Assembly (NCBI RefSeq): GCF_006385675.1
Contig: NZ_VFRR01000005.1
Span: 1 to 64,000, forward strand
Reading direction: 5' to 3'
Source of the DNA: Maribrevibacterium harenarium
Lineage (GTDB): Bacteria > Pseudomonadota > Gammaproteobacteria > Pseudomonadales > Marinomonadaceae
Length of the DNA: 64,000 nucleotides
The notes below the pieces were generated by a model. That model was given only the letters and a program-made list of their open reading frames with translations, was not told where the DNA came from and did no database searches. This document shows, one piece after another, positions 1-8,056 of the stretch; position 1 is the stretch's first letter; the number at the start of each line of letters is the position of its first letter. Position numbers and translations under genes: made by a program.

Positions 1-20
1 GAGTAGGTCGTCGTCAAGCT
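1..20 (+). rRNA. rrf: 3' end of a 5S rRNA gene (partial)
   Basis: The first bases (GAGTAGGTCGTCGTCAAGCT) resemble the conserved 3' end of gammaproteobacterial 5S rRNA, where a GAGTAGG block is followed by the closing strand of the terminal helix. A strong terminator follows within about 12 bases, as expected at the end of an rrn operon. Only some 20 bases are visible, so the call rests on a short match plus context. Confidence 0.68.
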
Positions 21-30
21 TCAAACACAG

Positions 31-62
31 AAGCCCTGATCGGAAACGGTCAGGGCTTTTTT
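31..62 (+). terminator. rho-independent terminator of the upstream rRNA operon
   Basis: An AGCCCTGA / TCAGGGCT stem is followed by a run of six T. It directly follows the putative 5S end and precedes a gene-free repeat region. Confidence 0.85.
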
Positions 63-180
63 GTGCCTGCTGAAAAGCGAAATAGCAAAAGGGGCAGACC
101 CCCAGAAAAACGGTGGTTGAGCTGGAAGCTGTTCTCCAGGGGGGCTGACCCTGATATGGGTTGATCCCCGTCACTCGCCA

Positions 181-242
181 TCAGGCTACTGTTCCTAGCT
201 CCACAAGCAAGCTTGTAAGGTCGCTGCGGAACAGTGCCTGAT
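181..242. repeat. long imperfect hairpin repeat
   Basis: Bases 181-195 (ending ACTGTTCC) are nearly complementary to 228-242 (starting GGAACAGT), with about 14 paired bases. The loop contains a second small palindrome, ACAAGC/GCTTGT. A 30-base part of this unit (205-234) recurs at 1695-1724 with four mismatches, so it looks like a dispersed structured repeat rather than a gene terminator. Confidence 0.6.
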
Positions 243-329
243 GCCTCGCTCTTGGTAGGAGTCGATCTCCTGACAAGGGGGCAGACCCCCGCCAGAACTG
301 TGGTGGGGTGGGATGCTGAGGCTATGAGG

Positions 330-340
330 GGGTCTGACCC
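330..340. repeat. 11-bp target-site duplication, left copy
   Basis: GGGTCTGACCC here is repeated in the same orientation at 1662-1672, immediately outside the inverted repeats of the insertion sequence. The central T breaks the palindrome, so the two copies can be recognised as direct repeats. The length fits the 9-12 bp duplications of IS4-family elements. Confidence 0.75.
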
Positions 341-1661
341 TGAGGTATCCCCACAATTTTAACCATGATCAGACTCTTTTCTCCATCTGCTGGAGCAACT
401 GCCTGATGCCGTCCCGCCATTCATTTTTTGTTATCTGGAAGCGAGTTGTAACGGCTCGTTTTCCAAGATAGAAGTAAGACAGAACTCTTCGCTTGCGTAC
501 AGTATTGACTTGGAAGCGCTTCGCATAGCCAGCTACCTCAACGACTTTACCCACCAAGATCAGTAGCACTGCTGTAAGCGTTGTGAGTAGCATTAAGTTA
601 ATCAGACGCTCCTTTTTAACTGTATAGCTTAACTCAAACCCAAGCCCGAATCGGCAGCTCTTCATATCACGAAAACCCTCTTCAATCTGCATTCGAGTTT
701 CATAGATTTTGACGCACCGCTTGGCAAAGTGGCGATTTACAGGAAGAGTCGATATCAGTAACCACGGATCTTTGGCTCCTCTCGCCGCTTTTAAAGAAGT
801 ACCAGATTTGCGTTTCTGTCCCTTTTGGGTGACGGCTTGACGGCCTTTATATGAGCTTTTATAGAGCACGAACTGGTTTGTTCGTGGAGAAGAATTACGA
901 TGGGTTAACTCTAGCGATAGGGGATCATTGCTTGCTTTGGGGTACAAGGTAGATATGCAATGCCAAGTATTCTGAGTACTGTCATAGTACTTACGGGGCT
1001 TGCGAACTCGACCAACATAATCCCATCCTTGCTCGAGGACCTCGTCTAACCATGGTGTTTTGAATCCCGCATCGGTGACGATGATAGGCTTAGTGTTAGT
1101 CGGTAGAAGCGCTTTAAGGATTTGTAAAAATCTCTGATGTGTTTTTTGCTTTTCTTTAGTGCTTTTGTCATGCACTTCTTCATAGAGAGTAATCGAGCGT
1201 CCTTCAAAGGCGGTACTGGCGCGAATCAAGAAGTATTGACCACGTGCATCGAGATCCGACCAATCGACACTGATAATCGGTCGTCGCCGAACGACAAACA
1301 GCTGGCAAATGTAGGCGTAGATCGACAACGCTTCACGACGTAAATTTGGATTGGAAAGTAATCGATCAGATCGTTTAATACGGTGTTTTTCATACGCTTT
1401 TGACAGTATCCCTCGACCAATGCTGGTCACAGTGCAAGGACTGCCTTGAGCTAAACTGAGGACACAAGCCGATAAAGCTTTGCGTCGAGTTTTATGCATA
1501 TTGGGGCTGACAATGGGTAAGATTTTGTTCAATATAGCAGTCGCGTTCATGGCTCTGGCGGTGAGTTGTTTTTGGCGAAATTATTGATCGCCAAGAGTCA
1601 TGAACGTTCCCTTCTTTATCTAACATTCTGATCTATATTGAAATTTTGTGGGGATACCTCA
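341..1661 (-). mobile_element. complete IS4-family insertion sequence, about 1.32 kb
   Basis: The ends are TGAGGTATCCCCACAA at 341-356 and its exact reverse complement at 1646-1661. Between them is a single transposase gene on the minus strand with an intact DDE and YREK signature. An 11-bp direct repeat flanks both ends. Intact ends, intact ORF and identical target duplications suggest a fairly recent insertion that could still be mobile. Confidence 0.85.
369..1550 (-). CDS. IS4-family DDE transposase
   Basis: This 393-residue protein should catalyse cut-and-paste movement of the surrounding element. The first catalytic Asp lies in SVDWSDLD (about residue 97), the second in IVTDAGF (about 158), and the Glu lies in YETRMQIEEGFRDMK. 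That last stretch matches the Y-x2-R-x3-E-x6-K signature of the IS4 family exactly. A hydrophobic stretch (LMLLTTLTAVLLILVG) after the signature is common in these proteins. The length is normal for the family and there is no internal stop. It fills the space between the inverted repeats and is the element's only gene. Confidence 0.93.
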   Translation of the reverse strand: MNATAILNKILPIVSPNMHKTRRKALSACVLSLAQGSPCTVTSIGRGILSKAYEKHRIKRSDRLLSNPNLRREALSIYAYICQLFVVRRRPIISVDWSDLDARGQYFLIRASTAFEGRSITLYEEVHDKSTKEKQKTHQRFLQILKALLPTNTKPIIVTDAGFKTPWLDEVLEQGWDYVGRVRKPRKYYDSTQNTWHCISTLYPKASNDPLSLELTHRNSSPRTNQFVLYKSSYKGRQAVTQKGQKRKSGTSLKAARGAKDPWLLISTLPVNRHFAKRCVKIYETRMQIEEGFRDMKSCRFGLGFELSYTVKKERLINLMLLTTLTAVLLILVGKVVEVAGYAKRFQVNTVRKRRVLSYFYLGKRAVTTRFQITKNEWRDGIRQLLQQMEKRV

Positions 1662-1672
1662 GGGTCTGACCC
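1662..1672. repeat. 11-bp target-site duplication, right copy
   Basis: GGGTCTGACCC, identical to 330-340 and in the same orientation, abuts the right inverted repeat of the IS4-family element. Confidence 0.75.
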
Positions 1673-1694
1673 CAATCCACTGGCCCCGCAATCC

Positions 1695-1724
1695 AAGCAA
1701 GTTTGTAAAGTCGCTCCGTAACAG
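1695..1724. repeat. partial second copy of the 205-234 hairpin-repeat unit
   Basis: Thirty bases match 205-234 at 26 positions, in the same orientation. The GGAACAG arm of the left copy is preserved here as GTAACAG. The two copies bracket the insertion sequence but lie outside its target duplication, so they belong to the older repeat landscape. Confidence 0.55.
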
Positions 1725-1785
1725 CTCCTAACTCATTCTATTATTGCGTAAAATAGCTCCTACCATTCATCAATGTAAAAACCGT

Positions 1786-2787
1786 ATGACACCGGATATC
1801 TTTATAAAAAGAACCCTAGCCGCCCGCAGTGTTACACATCTCGGACATATTCAAAGTCTATGGAGTGGTTATGGTAATTTGTCACGCTATCGTGTCGGTG
1901 GGGTTGAGGGAATTGATAAGGTTGTTTTAAAGAGTATCCGCTTTGACCAACAATCTCATCATCCCCGAGGTTGGCATTCGGATCATGCCCATCAGCGTAA
2001 ACTCGATTCTTATCAAGTCGAGAGGAACTGGTATCAGCATTGGAATAAGCGTTGCACTAGCACAGCCAGAACGGCGAAATGTTTTGGTTTCTATGAAGAT
2101 AGTGAATGCTTGCATTTATTGCTGGAAGATTTAGATAGTGTAGGCTTTGATAGACGTTGCGACGAACTATCAGTTGAGCAGTCATTAGTGTGCCTAGAGT
2201 GGTTGGCTTGTTTTCATAGTGAATTTCTATGTGCTGAGCCCGCAGCGGATTGGCCTGCTGGATTATGGTCACGGGGTACCTACTGGCATTTGAATACACG
2301 CCCCGATGAGTGGCGAGCCATGGTAGATGGGCCGCTAAAACAACATGCACAAGAGATTGACCGTTGTTTGGAGCAGGCCCGTTTCCAGACGCTGGTGCAC
2401 GGTGATGCAAAAGTAGCGAATTTCTGTTTCAGTGAGGATATGAGTCAAGTCGCAGCGGTAGACTTTCAATATGTTGGTAAAGGGATTGGTAGCCAGGATG
2501 TTGCTTATTTTCTTGGCAGCTGCCTAGACGAGCGTACATTAGATCTGCATATTGAATACTTGCTAGAGTATTACTTCTCCGAGTTGAACCGGTGCCTGAT
2601 AGCTCAGGGGGAATCTCCAGATTTGTCTGATGCGGTTTGCAGTGAGTGGTATGAATTATTCGCAGTAGCTTGGGCGGATTTTCATCGTTTCTTGTTGGGC
2701 TGGAGCCCCCAGCACCATAAAAATACTGCCTTTAGCCAAAAAATGACAGATAGGGGGCTTCGTGCCCTTCCTCAGCTTTCGCTTTAA
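1786..2787 (+). CDS. phosphotransferase of the choline/ecdysteroid-kinase-like (CHK/APH) fold
   Basis: The protein has about 333 residues and belongs to the aminoglycoside-phosphotransferase/choline-kinase-like superfamily, which phosphorylates hydroxyl groups of small molecules. The catalytic loop is visible as LVHGDAKVAN (the HGDxxxxN Brenner motif), followed by AAVDFQYVGKG, which supplies the metal-binding Asp. The substrate cannot be deduced; the overall look is closest to EcKL/DUF1679-type bacterial proteins. I chose the ATG at 1786 over an in-frame TTG at 1744, although no strong ribosome-binding site precedes it. Its stop codon directly abuts the end of the convergent AraC-type gene. 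Confidence 0.7.
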   Translation: MTPDIFIKRTLAARSVTHLGHIQSLWSGYGNLSRYRVGGVEGIDKVVLKSIRFDQQSHHPRGWHSDHAHQRKLDSYQVERNWYQHWNKRCTSTARTAKCFGFYEDSECLHLLLEDLDSVGFDRRCDELSVEQSLVCLEWLACFHSEFLCAEPAADWPAGLWSRGTYWHLNTRPDEWRAMVDGPLKQHAQEIDRCLEQARFQTLVHGDAKVANFCFSEDMSQVAAVDFQYVGKGIGSQDVAYFLGSCLDERTLDLHIEYLLEYYFSELNRCLIAQGESPDLSDAVCSEWYELFAVAWADFHRFLLGWSPQHHKNTAFSQKMTDRGLRALPQLSL

Positions 2788-3684
2788 TTAGCTTTTATCA
2801 TCTTGATGGAAATTTTTGCTCGTGGGGATGCTCCCTTTGTTATCTTGGGAGATGTTAGCGACTAAGCTAATTTTATCGTTGTAACCTGAGGCTCTTATGG
2901 TGTCTTGATAGGCCAGTGGTGTCGTGCTGACGAGTTTTTTAAATTCGCGAAGAAAGTGAGGCTGGTCACTAAACCCTAACGAAAATGCTAAATCAGAGTA
3001 GCTGACTCCATTGAGTTTATGTAGAGAGTGCAATGCCGCCTGACAACGAATTATGCGTCCAAAGACTTTGGGGGGTAGTCCAATATCCTGTTTAAATTGT
3101 CGCTGTATAGTTCGTAAGCTGTAGCCAGTTAGCTGTTCTAACGATTCCATACGCATATTACCCTGATGCTGAATCAACTGCTGCAGCGAAAATTGAGTTA
3201 ACGCACTTGGCTCGAAGCTCGCGGCTTTGCTCAGTATCGTTTCAAAAAATTCGACCCTCTTGGCAAAACTGGGGCAACTCGCCATCGTTTCGATTAACGC
3301 ATGGGCGGTGATCGTTGTGTCTCCCAAATCTATCGTCTGGTTAATTACCTCGTTAGCTCTAACATTTAGAAACTCTGGCAGCATTCCTAGCTTAAAGCGT
3401 ACGCCGAAATAGCGATGTTCGGGTTTAAACAGTGCATCACTGGCCTCTAAAGTAGTACCGCAAATGGCTGCAGAGGCGCTCTCTTCATTGGTATCAAAAA
3501 TGAGGTCAACACATCCATCTGGTACCGCATAGGTGGCCTCAACATTGATATCCACCATAAAACTGTAGTAGTGGGACACGGCCGGATGAGCAGAAGGACA
3601 CAAGGTAAACCCTGATGCAGCATTCAATACAAACCAAGGTTGTTCCGCATAGTGCTTGGTTGCTTGTTGGGTGAATAAGGTCAT
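2788..3684 (-). CDS. AraC-family transcriptional regulator
   Basis: This 298-residue protein has a C-terminal AraC-type double helix-turn-helix at about residues 165-265. Recognisable parts are SLEQLTGYSLRTIQRQFKQDIG and the second-helix block YSDLAFSLGFSDQPHFLREFKK. The N-terminal half resembles the cupin-like DUF6597 domain found in many AraC proteins. It is transcribed away from the ornithine-cyclodeaminase-like gene that begins 179 bp upstream, so the shared intergenic region could hold its operator. A role in controlling the amine-catabolic operon is a guess from position only. Confidence 0.8.
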   Translation of the reverse strand: MTLFTQQATKHYAEQPWFVLNAASGFTLCPSAHPAVSHYYSFMVDINVEATYAVPDGCVDLIFDTNEESASAAICGTTLEASDALFKPEHRYFGVRFKLGMLPEFLNVRANEVINQTIDLGDTTITAHALIETMASCPSFAKRVEFFETILSKAASFEPSALTQFSLQQLIQHQGNMRMESLEQLTGYSLRTIQRQFKQDIGLPPKVFGRIIRCQAALHSLHKLNGVSYSDLAFSLGFSDQPHFLREFKKLVSTTPLAYQDTIRASGYNDKISLVANISQDNKGSIPTSKNFHQDDKS

Positions 3685-3863
3685 TGGTCACTACAGTTTG
3701 GGTCTGCTTACATTATCGATCTGCATGGCTTGTCGTAAATATTCAATACGTCAGTAATGCCCCTGACTAGCATGAAGTTGTTTTAACACGGTGTTTGACC
3801 ATAGCTCTCCACCTAGGGGCGCTATGCCAATAATAACAACCCATAAAAGATCAGGGCTTCAGT

Positions 3864-5018
3864 ATGTCACAAAACCAAGCAACCGAGAGTACCCAAATCG
3901 ATTTTATTTATTTGTCCGAACCGGACATGATTAAAGCTGGCGTCACGGATATGGCAGCCTGTGTTGATACCATGGAAGAGATGTTTGTATTGCTACACAA
4001 AGGTGATTATCGCATGGCAGGTCCCAATAGTGACTCCCATGGCGCGATGGTCACCTTCCCTGAGCATTCCCCGTTTCCAACCATGCCCAAACCCACCGCA
4101 GACCGTCGCTTGATGGCAATGCCTGCCTACTTAGGTGGAGACTTTCAGACTTGTGGTGTGAAATGGTATGGCTCCAATATCGCAAACCGCGAGCGTGGCC
4201 TACCACGGTCTATCTTGATGTTTATTCTTAATGATATCGAGACCAGTGCACCTTTGGCTTATATGTCTGCCAATTTGTTATCCGCATACCGCACCGGTGC
4301 GATACCCGGAGTCGGAGCGCGCTATCTTGCCCGCCAAGATGCCAAAGTAGTTGGCTTGCTTGGTCCTGGAGTGATGGGACGAACGTCTCTAGCTTCCTTT
4401 ATGGCGGTACGCCCGAATATCGATACCTTAAAACTTAAAGGTCGGGGACAAAAGAATATTGATGCTTTCTTGGAATGGGTAGCCAAAGAATATCCGCAAA
4501 TTACCAATGTTGAGGTCGTGGATACCGTAGAACAAGCGGTACGTGGTTGTGACATAGTCACTTACTGTAATTCCGGCGAGGTAGGCGATCCCTCTAAATA
4601 CCCAATAGTAAAACGAGAGTGGGTAAAGCCTGGCGCTTATCTGGCGATGCCTGCCAGTTGTATGCTCGACGACGGTATGAGCGGCGCAGGGGTGCGTAAA
4701 GTCATGGATAGTATTGGCTTGTACGAAGCTTGGTACGAAGAGGTGCCTAAGCCTGCCCACCATCATATTCCACTGGTCGGAATGCGCTTCATGGACATGA
4801 TTGAAGATGGCTTGATGAGCAAAGAAGAATTGGAAGATCTTGGAGCCATCGTTGCTGGTGACTCTCCTGCACGTCTAAATGACGAAGAGATCATCGTGAT
4901 GTCGGCCGGGGGGATGCCCGTAGAGGACGTGGCTTGGGCCACCAAGATCTATCGCAATGCACTTGCCAAAGGCATCGGTGTGTCTTTGAACCTCTGGCAA
5001 GAGCCAGCCCTGAAATAA
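3864..5018 (+). CDS. ornithine cyclodeaminase/mu-crystallin-family protein, candidate amine oxidase subunit B
   Basis: This 384-residue protein belongs to the ornithine cyclodeaminase/mu-crystallin family. It has a central Rossmann nucleotide-binding segment (VVGLLGPGVMGRTSLASF, about residues 162-179) and a dimerisation domain with SAYRTGAIPGVGARYLAR. It is longer than typical family members (310-350) because of an N-terminal insertion around HGAMVTFPEHSPFP. From memory, proteins of this longer subtype are annotated as 'tyramine oxidase subunit B', next to a FAD oxidoreductase and a RidA protein. That arrangement is reproduced here. Direct evidence for the reaction is lacking; family membership is sure, the tyramine role is inference supported by the downstream hpa pathway. 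Confidence 0.8.
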   Translation: MSQNQATESTQIDFIYLSEPDMIKAGVTDMAACVDTMEEMFVLLHKGDYRMAGPNSDSHGAMVTFPEHSPFPTMPKPTADRRLMAMPAYLGGDFQTCGVKWYGSNIANRERGLPRSILMFILNDIETSAPLAYMSANLLSAYRTGAIPGVGARYLARQDAKVVGLLGPGVMGRTSLASFMAVRPNIDTLKLKGRGQKNIDAFLEWVAKEYPQITNVEVVDTVEQAVRGCDIVTYCNSGEVGDPSKYPIVKREWVKPGAYLAMPASCMLDDGMSGAGVRKVMDSIGLYEAWYEEVPKPAHHHIPLVGMRFMDMIEDGLMSKEELEDLGAIVAGDSPARLNDEEIIVMSAGGMPVEDVAWATKIYRNALAKGIGVSLNLWQEPALK

Positions 5019-5077
5019 CTTATCTATTGGGGCTGGTGATCAGTTCCGTTTCCTTTCGATTTAACAAGGTATATCCC

Positions 5078-5500
5078 ATGGCGAAAATTACTAAAGTCAA
5101 AACCGGTTCCCAATTTGAAGAGATTGCTAGCTACTCCCGCGTGGTAGCCGTTGATAACTGGATATTTGTTTCGAACACGGCGGGCCGCAACCCCGTAACA
5201 AAAACGATTCCAGAGGATGTGCTCGAACAAACTGAGCAGGTCTTTGAGAATATTGAAACCGCGTTGCAGGCCGTTGGCGCATCGCTTAAAGATGTCGTGA
5301 TGTCCCGTGTGTTTATTCAAAATCCAGAGGACACGCCAAGTGTGATGGAGTTTATTGGTAAGAAATTCCGTGGTGTAGACCCTACCACAACGGTGACTTG
5401 TCCTCCCCTGGGCTCGACTGTTTATAAAGTTGAACTGGAGGTGACAGCTTACCGTGGTGCCAGCGAAGCAAAAGTCGAGCACATCAAACTGGATCAATGA
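5078..5500 (+). CDS. RidA/YjgF-family enamine/imine deaminase
   Basis: The protein has 140 residues. RidA-family proteins hydrolyse reactive enamines and imines released by PLP or flavin enzymes. The fold is recognisable from VDNWIFVSNTAGRNP, the helix VFENIETALQAVGASLKDVV and the strand SRVFIQNPEDTP, followed by the subunit-interface block TTTVTCPPLGSTVYKVELEVTAY. The family Arg lies in a modified context. I chose the ATG at 5078; the longer open frame starting at 4934 overlaps the previous gene and adds unrelated sequence. Between an OCD-like gene and a FAD amine oxidase-like gene, its likely job is hydrolysis of the arylacetaldehyde imine formed during amine oxidation. Confidence 0.85.
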   Translation: MAKITKVKTGSQFEEIASYSRVVAVDNWIFVSNTAGRNPVTKTIPEDVLEQTEQVFENIETALQAVGASLKDVVMSRVFIQNPEDTPSVMEFIGKKFRGVDPTTTVTCPPLGSTVYKVELEVTAYRGASEAKVEHIKLDQ

Positions 5501-5545
5501 TTCTAGTTACTTGGTTGGCAATGCCCACATAGGAGAAAACGAGCA

Positions 5546-6838
5546 ATGACCAAATTGTTGGAGAAAATAGCGACACCAGATATCTTGCCGGCAAAGGTAA
5601 CGGTGGTCATCATCGGCGGGGGAATTGTTGGTGTCAGTGCGGCATTAGCGATGGCGGAAAAGAATATCGACGTAGTGTTGATCGAGAAAGGCCATATTGC
5701 TTGTGAGCAGTCTTCCCGTAACCTTGGCTGGATTCGTAAAACCAGCCGCCATGCCCATGATGTGCCATTAGCTGCGGCGGCTGACAAGATGTGGGTCAAC
5801 ATGGCCGAGCGGGTTGGAGAGGATGTCGGCTATCGCCAAAATGGCATCATGTTCCTAACCCGTTCAGATGAGCAAATGTCTATCTATGACGACTGGCTTA
5901 ACTCGGTTGCTGATTTGCAACTGGACTCTCGCCTTATGTCGGCTAAGGATATCGATGTCCTAGTTCCCGGTGGGAAAGGAGATTGGAAGGGGGGGATTTA
6001 TACCCCATCTGATGGTCGTGCTGAACCAGCAAAGGCAGCGACAGCGATTGCCAAAGCGGCCCAGCGTAAGGGAGTGACCATTGTGCAAAATTGCGCTGTG
6101 AGAACCCTGTTACTGGAAGGCGGTAAGGTTACTGGTGTGGCAACGGAGAAAGGGGAAATTCGGTGTGAGCAGGTATTACTATGTGGTGGTGCCTGGTCCC
6201 GACGTTTTTTAGGAAATCTTGGGGTATCGCTGCCAACGTTGCCCTTAGTGTGTTCTGTGTTACGCACTACGCCGATGGAGGGGCCGAGTGATATTGCCGT
6301 TGGTGGCCCAGATTTCTCTTTCCGTAAGCATGATGATGGAGGTTACATCGTTACCCAACGGGGAGGCTTGGATGCTCATGTCACCCCTGACCATCTATTG
6401 ATTGGGATGCGCTACTTGGAACAGTTGAAAACGCAACGTAGTTTCTTGCGTATCAAGTTCGGTAAAGAGTTCTTCAAACAGCTTGGCATGGCGAAAACTT
6501 GGGATGCTTCTACAATAACACCCTTTGAGAAATACCGTATTAATGATCCAGCGGCAAACCCTATTCTCAACAACGAAGCGCTAACGAATTTGCGTCAGGC
6601 TTGGCCTGTTTTCGAGCAAGCCCAAATTGCTGAGGCGTGGGCAGGGATTCTGGAAGTGACTCCAGACTCTAACCCAGTGATTGAGCGTATTGACCAAATT
6701 CCGGGGCTGACCATTGCTACGGGCTTTTCTGGCCATGGCTTTGGTACCGGCCCTGCCGCTGGGCAATTAGCTGCGGATTTAGTGTTAGAAGAAGAGCCAA
6801 TTGTTGACCCCACTCCCTATCGCTTTAGTCGTCTTTAA
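5546..6838 (+). CDS. FAD-dependent oxidoreductase (DAO/DadA-like), probable aromatic amine-oxidising subunit
   Basis: This 430-residue member of the D-amino-acid oxidase superfamily has an N-terminal FAD-binding Rossmann motif, VVIIGGGIVGVSAALAMAEK (about residues 19-38), ending in the acidic residue of VVLIEKG. The C-terminal FAD-binding block is GLTIATGFSGHGFGTGPAAG. The segment SSRNLGWIRKTSRH follows the usual position of the substrate-side loop. It is the last gene of the OCD-RidA-FAD trio, has a good ribosome-binding site (GGAG) and is followed by a terminator. The probable substrate is a primary aromatic amine such as tyramine, inferred from the hpa genes downstream. A D-amino-acid or N-methyl-amino-acid substrate remains possible. 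Confidence 0.78.
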   Translation: MTKLLEKIATPDILPAKVTVVIIGGGIVGVSAALAMAEKNIDVVLIEKGHIACEQSSRNLGWIRKTSRHAHDVPLAAAADKMWVNMAERVGEDVGYRQNGIMFLTRSDEQMSIYDDWLNSVADLQLDSRLMSAKDIDVLVPGGKGDWKGGIYTPSDGRAEPAKAATAIAKAAQRKGVTIVQNCAVRTLLLEGGKVTGVATEKGEIRCEQVLLCGGAWSRRFLGNLGVSLPTLPLVCSVLRTTPMEGPSDIAVGGPDFSFRKHDDGGYIVTQRGGLDAHVTPDHLLIGMRYLEQLKTQRSFLRIKFGKEFFKQLGMAKTWDASTITPFEKYRINDPAANPILNNEALTNLRQAWPVFEQAQIAEAWAGILEVTPDSNPVIERIDQIPGLTIATGFSGHGFGTGPAAGQLAADLVLEEEPIVDPTPYRFSRL

Positions 6839-7001
6839 TAGATGTGAATATGTCTCGAAAGGGACATATAACCGAGTATGTATATGATTTATTCTAATTC
6901 TGTGCTGATCACACCGCTCATTGATTTCAGTACAGCTCCCAGGGGAAAGCCCTCCGAAAGTTTAATTTAGGATCATTTCTACAGGGTGATACCCTTTTTG
7001 T

Positions 7002-7026
7002 GCGCAACTCAGTTGCGCTTTTTTTT
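7002..7026 (+). terminator. terminator of the OCD-ridA-FAD oxidoreductase operon
   Basis: A GCGCAA / TTGCGC stem with a 5-nt loop is followed by eight T. A second small GNRA-like hairpin (6852-6869) lies just after the stop codon at 6838. Nothing else is recognisable in 6839-7001. Confidence 0.85.
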
Positions 7027-7040
7027 GACCAAAAATAAAT

Positions 7041-7072
7041 AAAAAAGCCAAGGTCGATGATGACCTTGGCTT
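7041..7072 (-). terminator. terminator of the hydroxylase operon (minus strand)
   Basis: A perfect 11-bp inverted repeat (AAGCCAAGGTC at 7045-7055 with GACCTTGGCTT at 7062-7072) is followed, on the minus strand, by a run of T. It lies 40 bp beyond the end of the reductase gene. Confidence 0.88.
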
Positions 7073-7111
7073 ATAGGAGCAAAAAGCATTATTGCCAATA
7101 CAGCATAGGCT

Positions 7112-8026
7112 CTAAGAGAGCTGTTTCAGTAGAGTTTGTAGCTGTTGCTTAAAACTCTGGTACTCCTCTTCGCTAAAGGCAGCAAACACTTCTTCGGTTT
7201 GTTGCTCGGAGATATTCCATAAACGCTCGGCCACTTCGTTGCCCCGAGCAGTTAACGATAAGCTAGACTCAATTAAACCAAATGATAATAACCGCTCGAC
7301 ACCGGCTTCTACATCTGCAGAGGGGATGGTAACGAGATCTTTCAGTCGTTCCAACGTGGCGTTATCGGTATCACTCAGAACCAACAGTAGGCGTGCTTCA
7401 CTGGTGTTTAATCCGGTTGATGACTGCTTAGGTAGGTAGTTTTCTTGGATTTTTTGCAGCACCTTATTCATGAGGTAGATAGCGCTGTTGTGGAGGCGTT
7501 CTAAGGTTGCGGTAGAAGCAACATTTTTATCGCTGGTTTGGGCTCCAGTAAAGGGGATGGCGCCAGCGTAGCTGCCCTGCACATAAAGTAGTGGTGCGCG
7601 ACCATGGTTTTCGAAGGCTACGACTTTACCAATCATGATCCAGTGGTCCCCACCATCAACGATTTGGTAGTTTTCACACTGAAAATTGGCGGCGGTATTT
7701 GCCAAAATTGGTGAGTTGCCGACACCGGCAACATAGTCAATATCGGCAAATTTATCGTCACTAGGACGAGCAAAGTGATTGGATAGGTCAATCTGATCAG
7801 CCGCGAGAATATTCACCGCGAAGTGGGTCGCCTGTTCAAAAACAGGGTAGCTGCCAGACTGTTTGATGATGCTCCAAAGTACGAGAGGCGGGTCCAGTGA
7901 TACGGAGTTAAAACTGTTGGCGGTGACACCTACTTGATTGCCTTGGTCATCTTTGGCCGTGATGACTGTTACTCCAGTGGCAAAATTGCCAAGGCAGCGA
8001 CGAAATTCTTTTGGATCAAAGCTCAT
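7112..8026 (-). CDS. flavin reductase component (C1 type) of 4-hydroxyphenylacetate 3-hydroxylase, with MarR-like C-terminal domain
   Basis: This 304-residue protein should supply reduced FMN to the oxygenase encoded just upstream. Residues 1-165 form a short-chain flavin reductase domain, with FRRCLGNFATGVTVITA, VGVTANSFNSVSLDPPLVLW and GRAPLLYVQGSYA. Residues about 190-304 form a winged-helix MarR-like domain (SEARLLLVLSDTD, ERLLSFGLIE). This architecture is that of the C1 reductase of Acinetobacter baumannii HPA hydroxylase, where the MarR-like part senses HPA and stimulates NADH oxidation. It is not the 170-residue HpaC of E. coli. It is co-transcribed with the oxygenase, 80 bp downstream across a hairpin. 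Confidence 0.88.
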   Translation of the reverse strand: MSFDPKEFRRCLGNFATGVTVITAKDDQGNQVGVTANSFNSVSLDPPLVLWSIIKQSGSYPVFEQATHFAVNILAADQIDLSNHFARPSDDKFADIDYVAGVGNSPILANTAANFQCENYQIVDGGDHWIMIGKVVAFENHGRAPLLYVQGSYAGAIPFTGAQTSDKNVASTATLERLHNSAIYLMNKVLQKIQENYLPKQSSTGLNTSEARLLLVLSDTDNATLERLKDLVTIPSADVEAGVERLLSFGLIESSLSLTARGNEVAERLWNISEQQTEEVFAAFSEEEYQSFKQQLQTLLKQLS

Positions 8027-8056
8027 GATGTTTCTCTCTTATTTTAATCGGGGAAC

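Larger units (their letters stand above)
91..340. repeat. cluster of short GGGG(T)C-N-GACCCC palindromes (REP-like), no gene
   Basis: Four short imperfect palindromes of the form GGGGC(A/T)GACCCC or GGGTCTGACCC lie at 91-103, 139-152, 277-290 and 328-340. A fifth lies beyond the insertion sequence at 1662-1673. The stretch has no plausible coding frame. Such palindromes resemble dispersed REP-type elements. No associated Y1/REP transposase gene is visible in the window. Confidence 0.6.

Noticed and set aside
91-340. CRISPR array
   Set aside because: The GGGTC-GACCC palindromes are irregularly spaced, differ in sequence and lack a constant repeat length, and no cas gene is present.
4934-5077. 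N-terminal extension of the RidA ORF
   Set aside because: It overlaps the OCD-like gene and has no similarity to RidA; the family start is the ATG at 5078.
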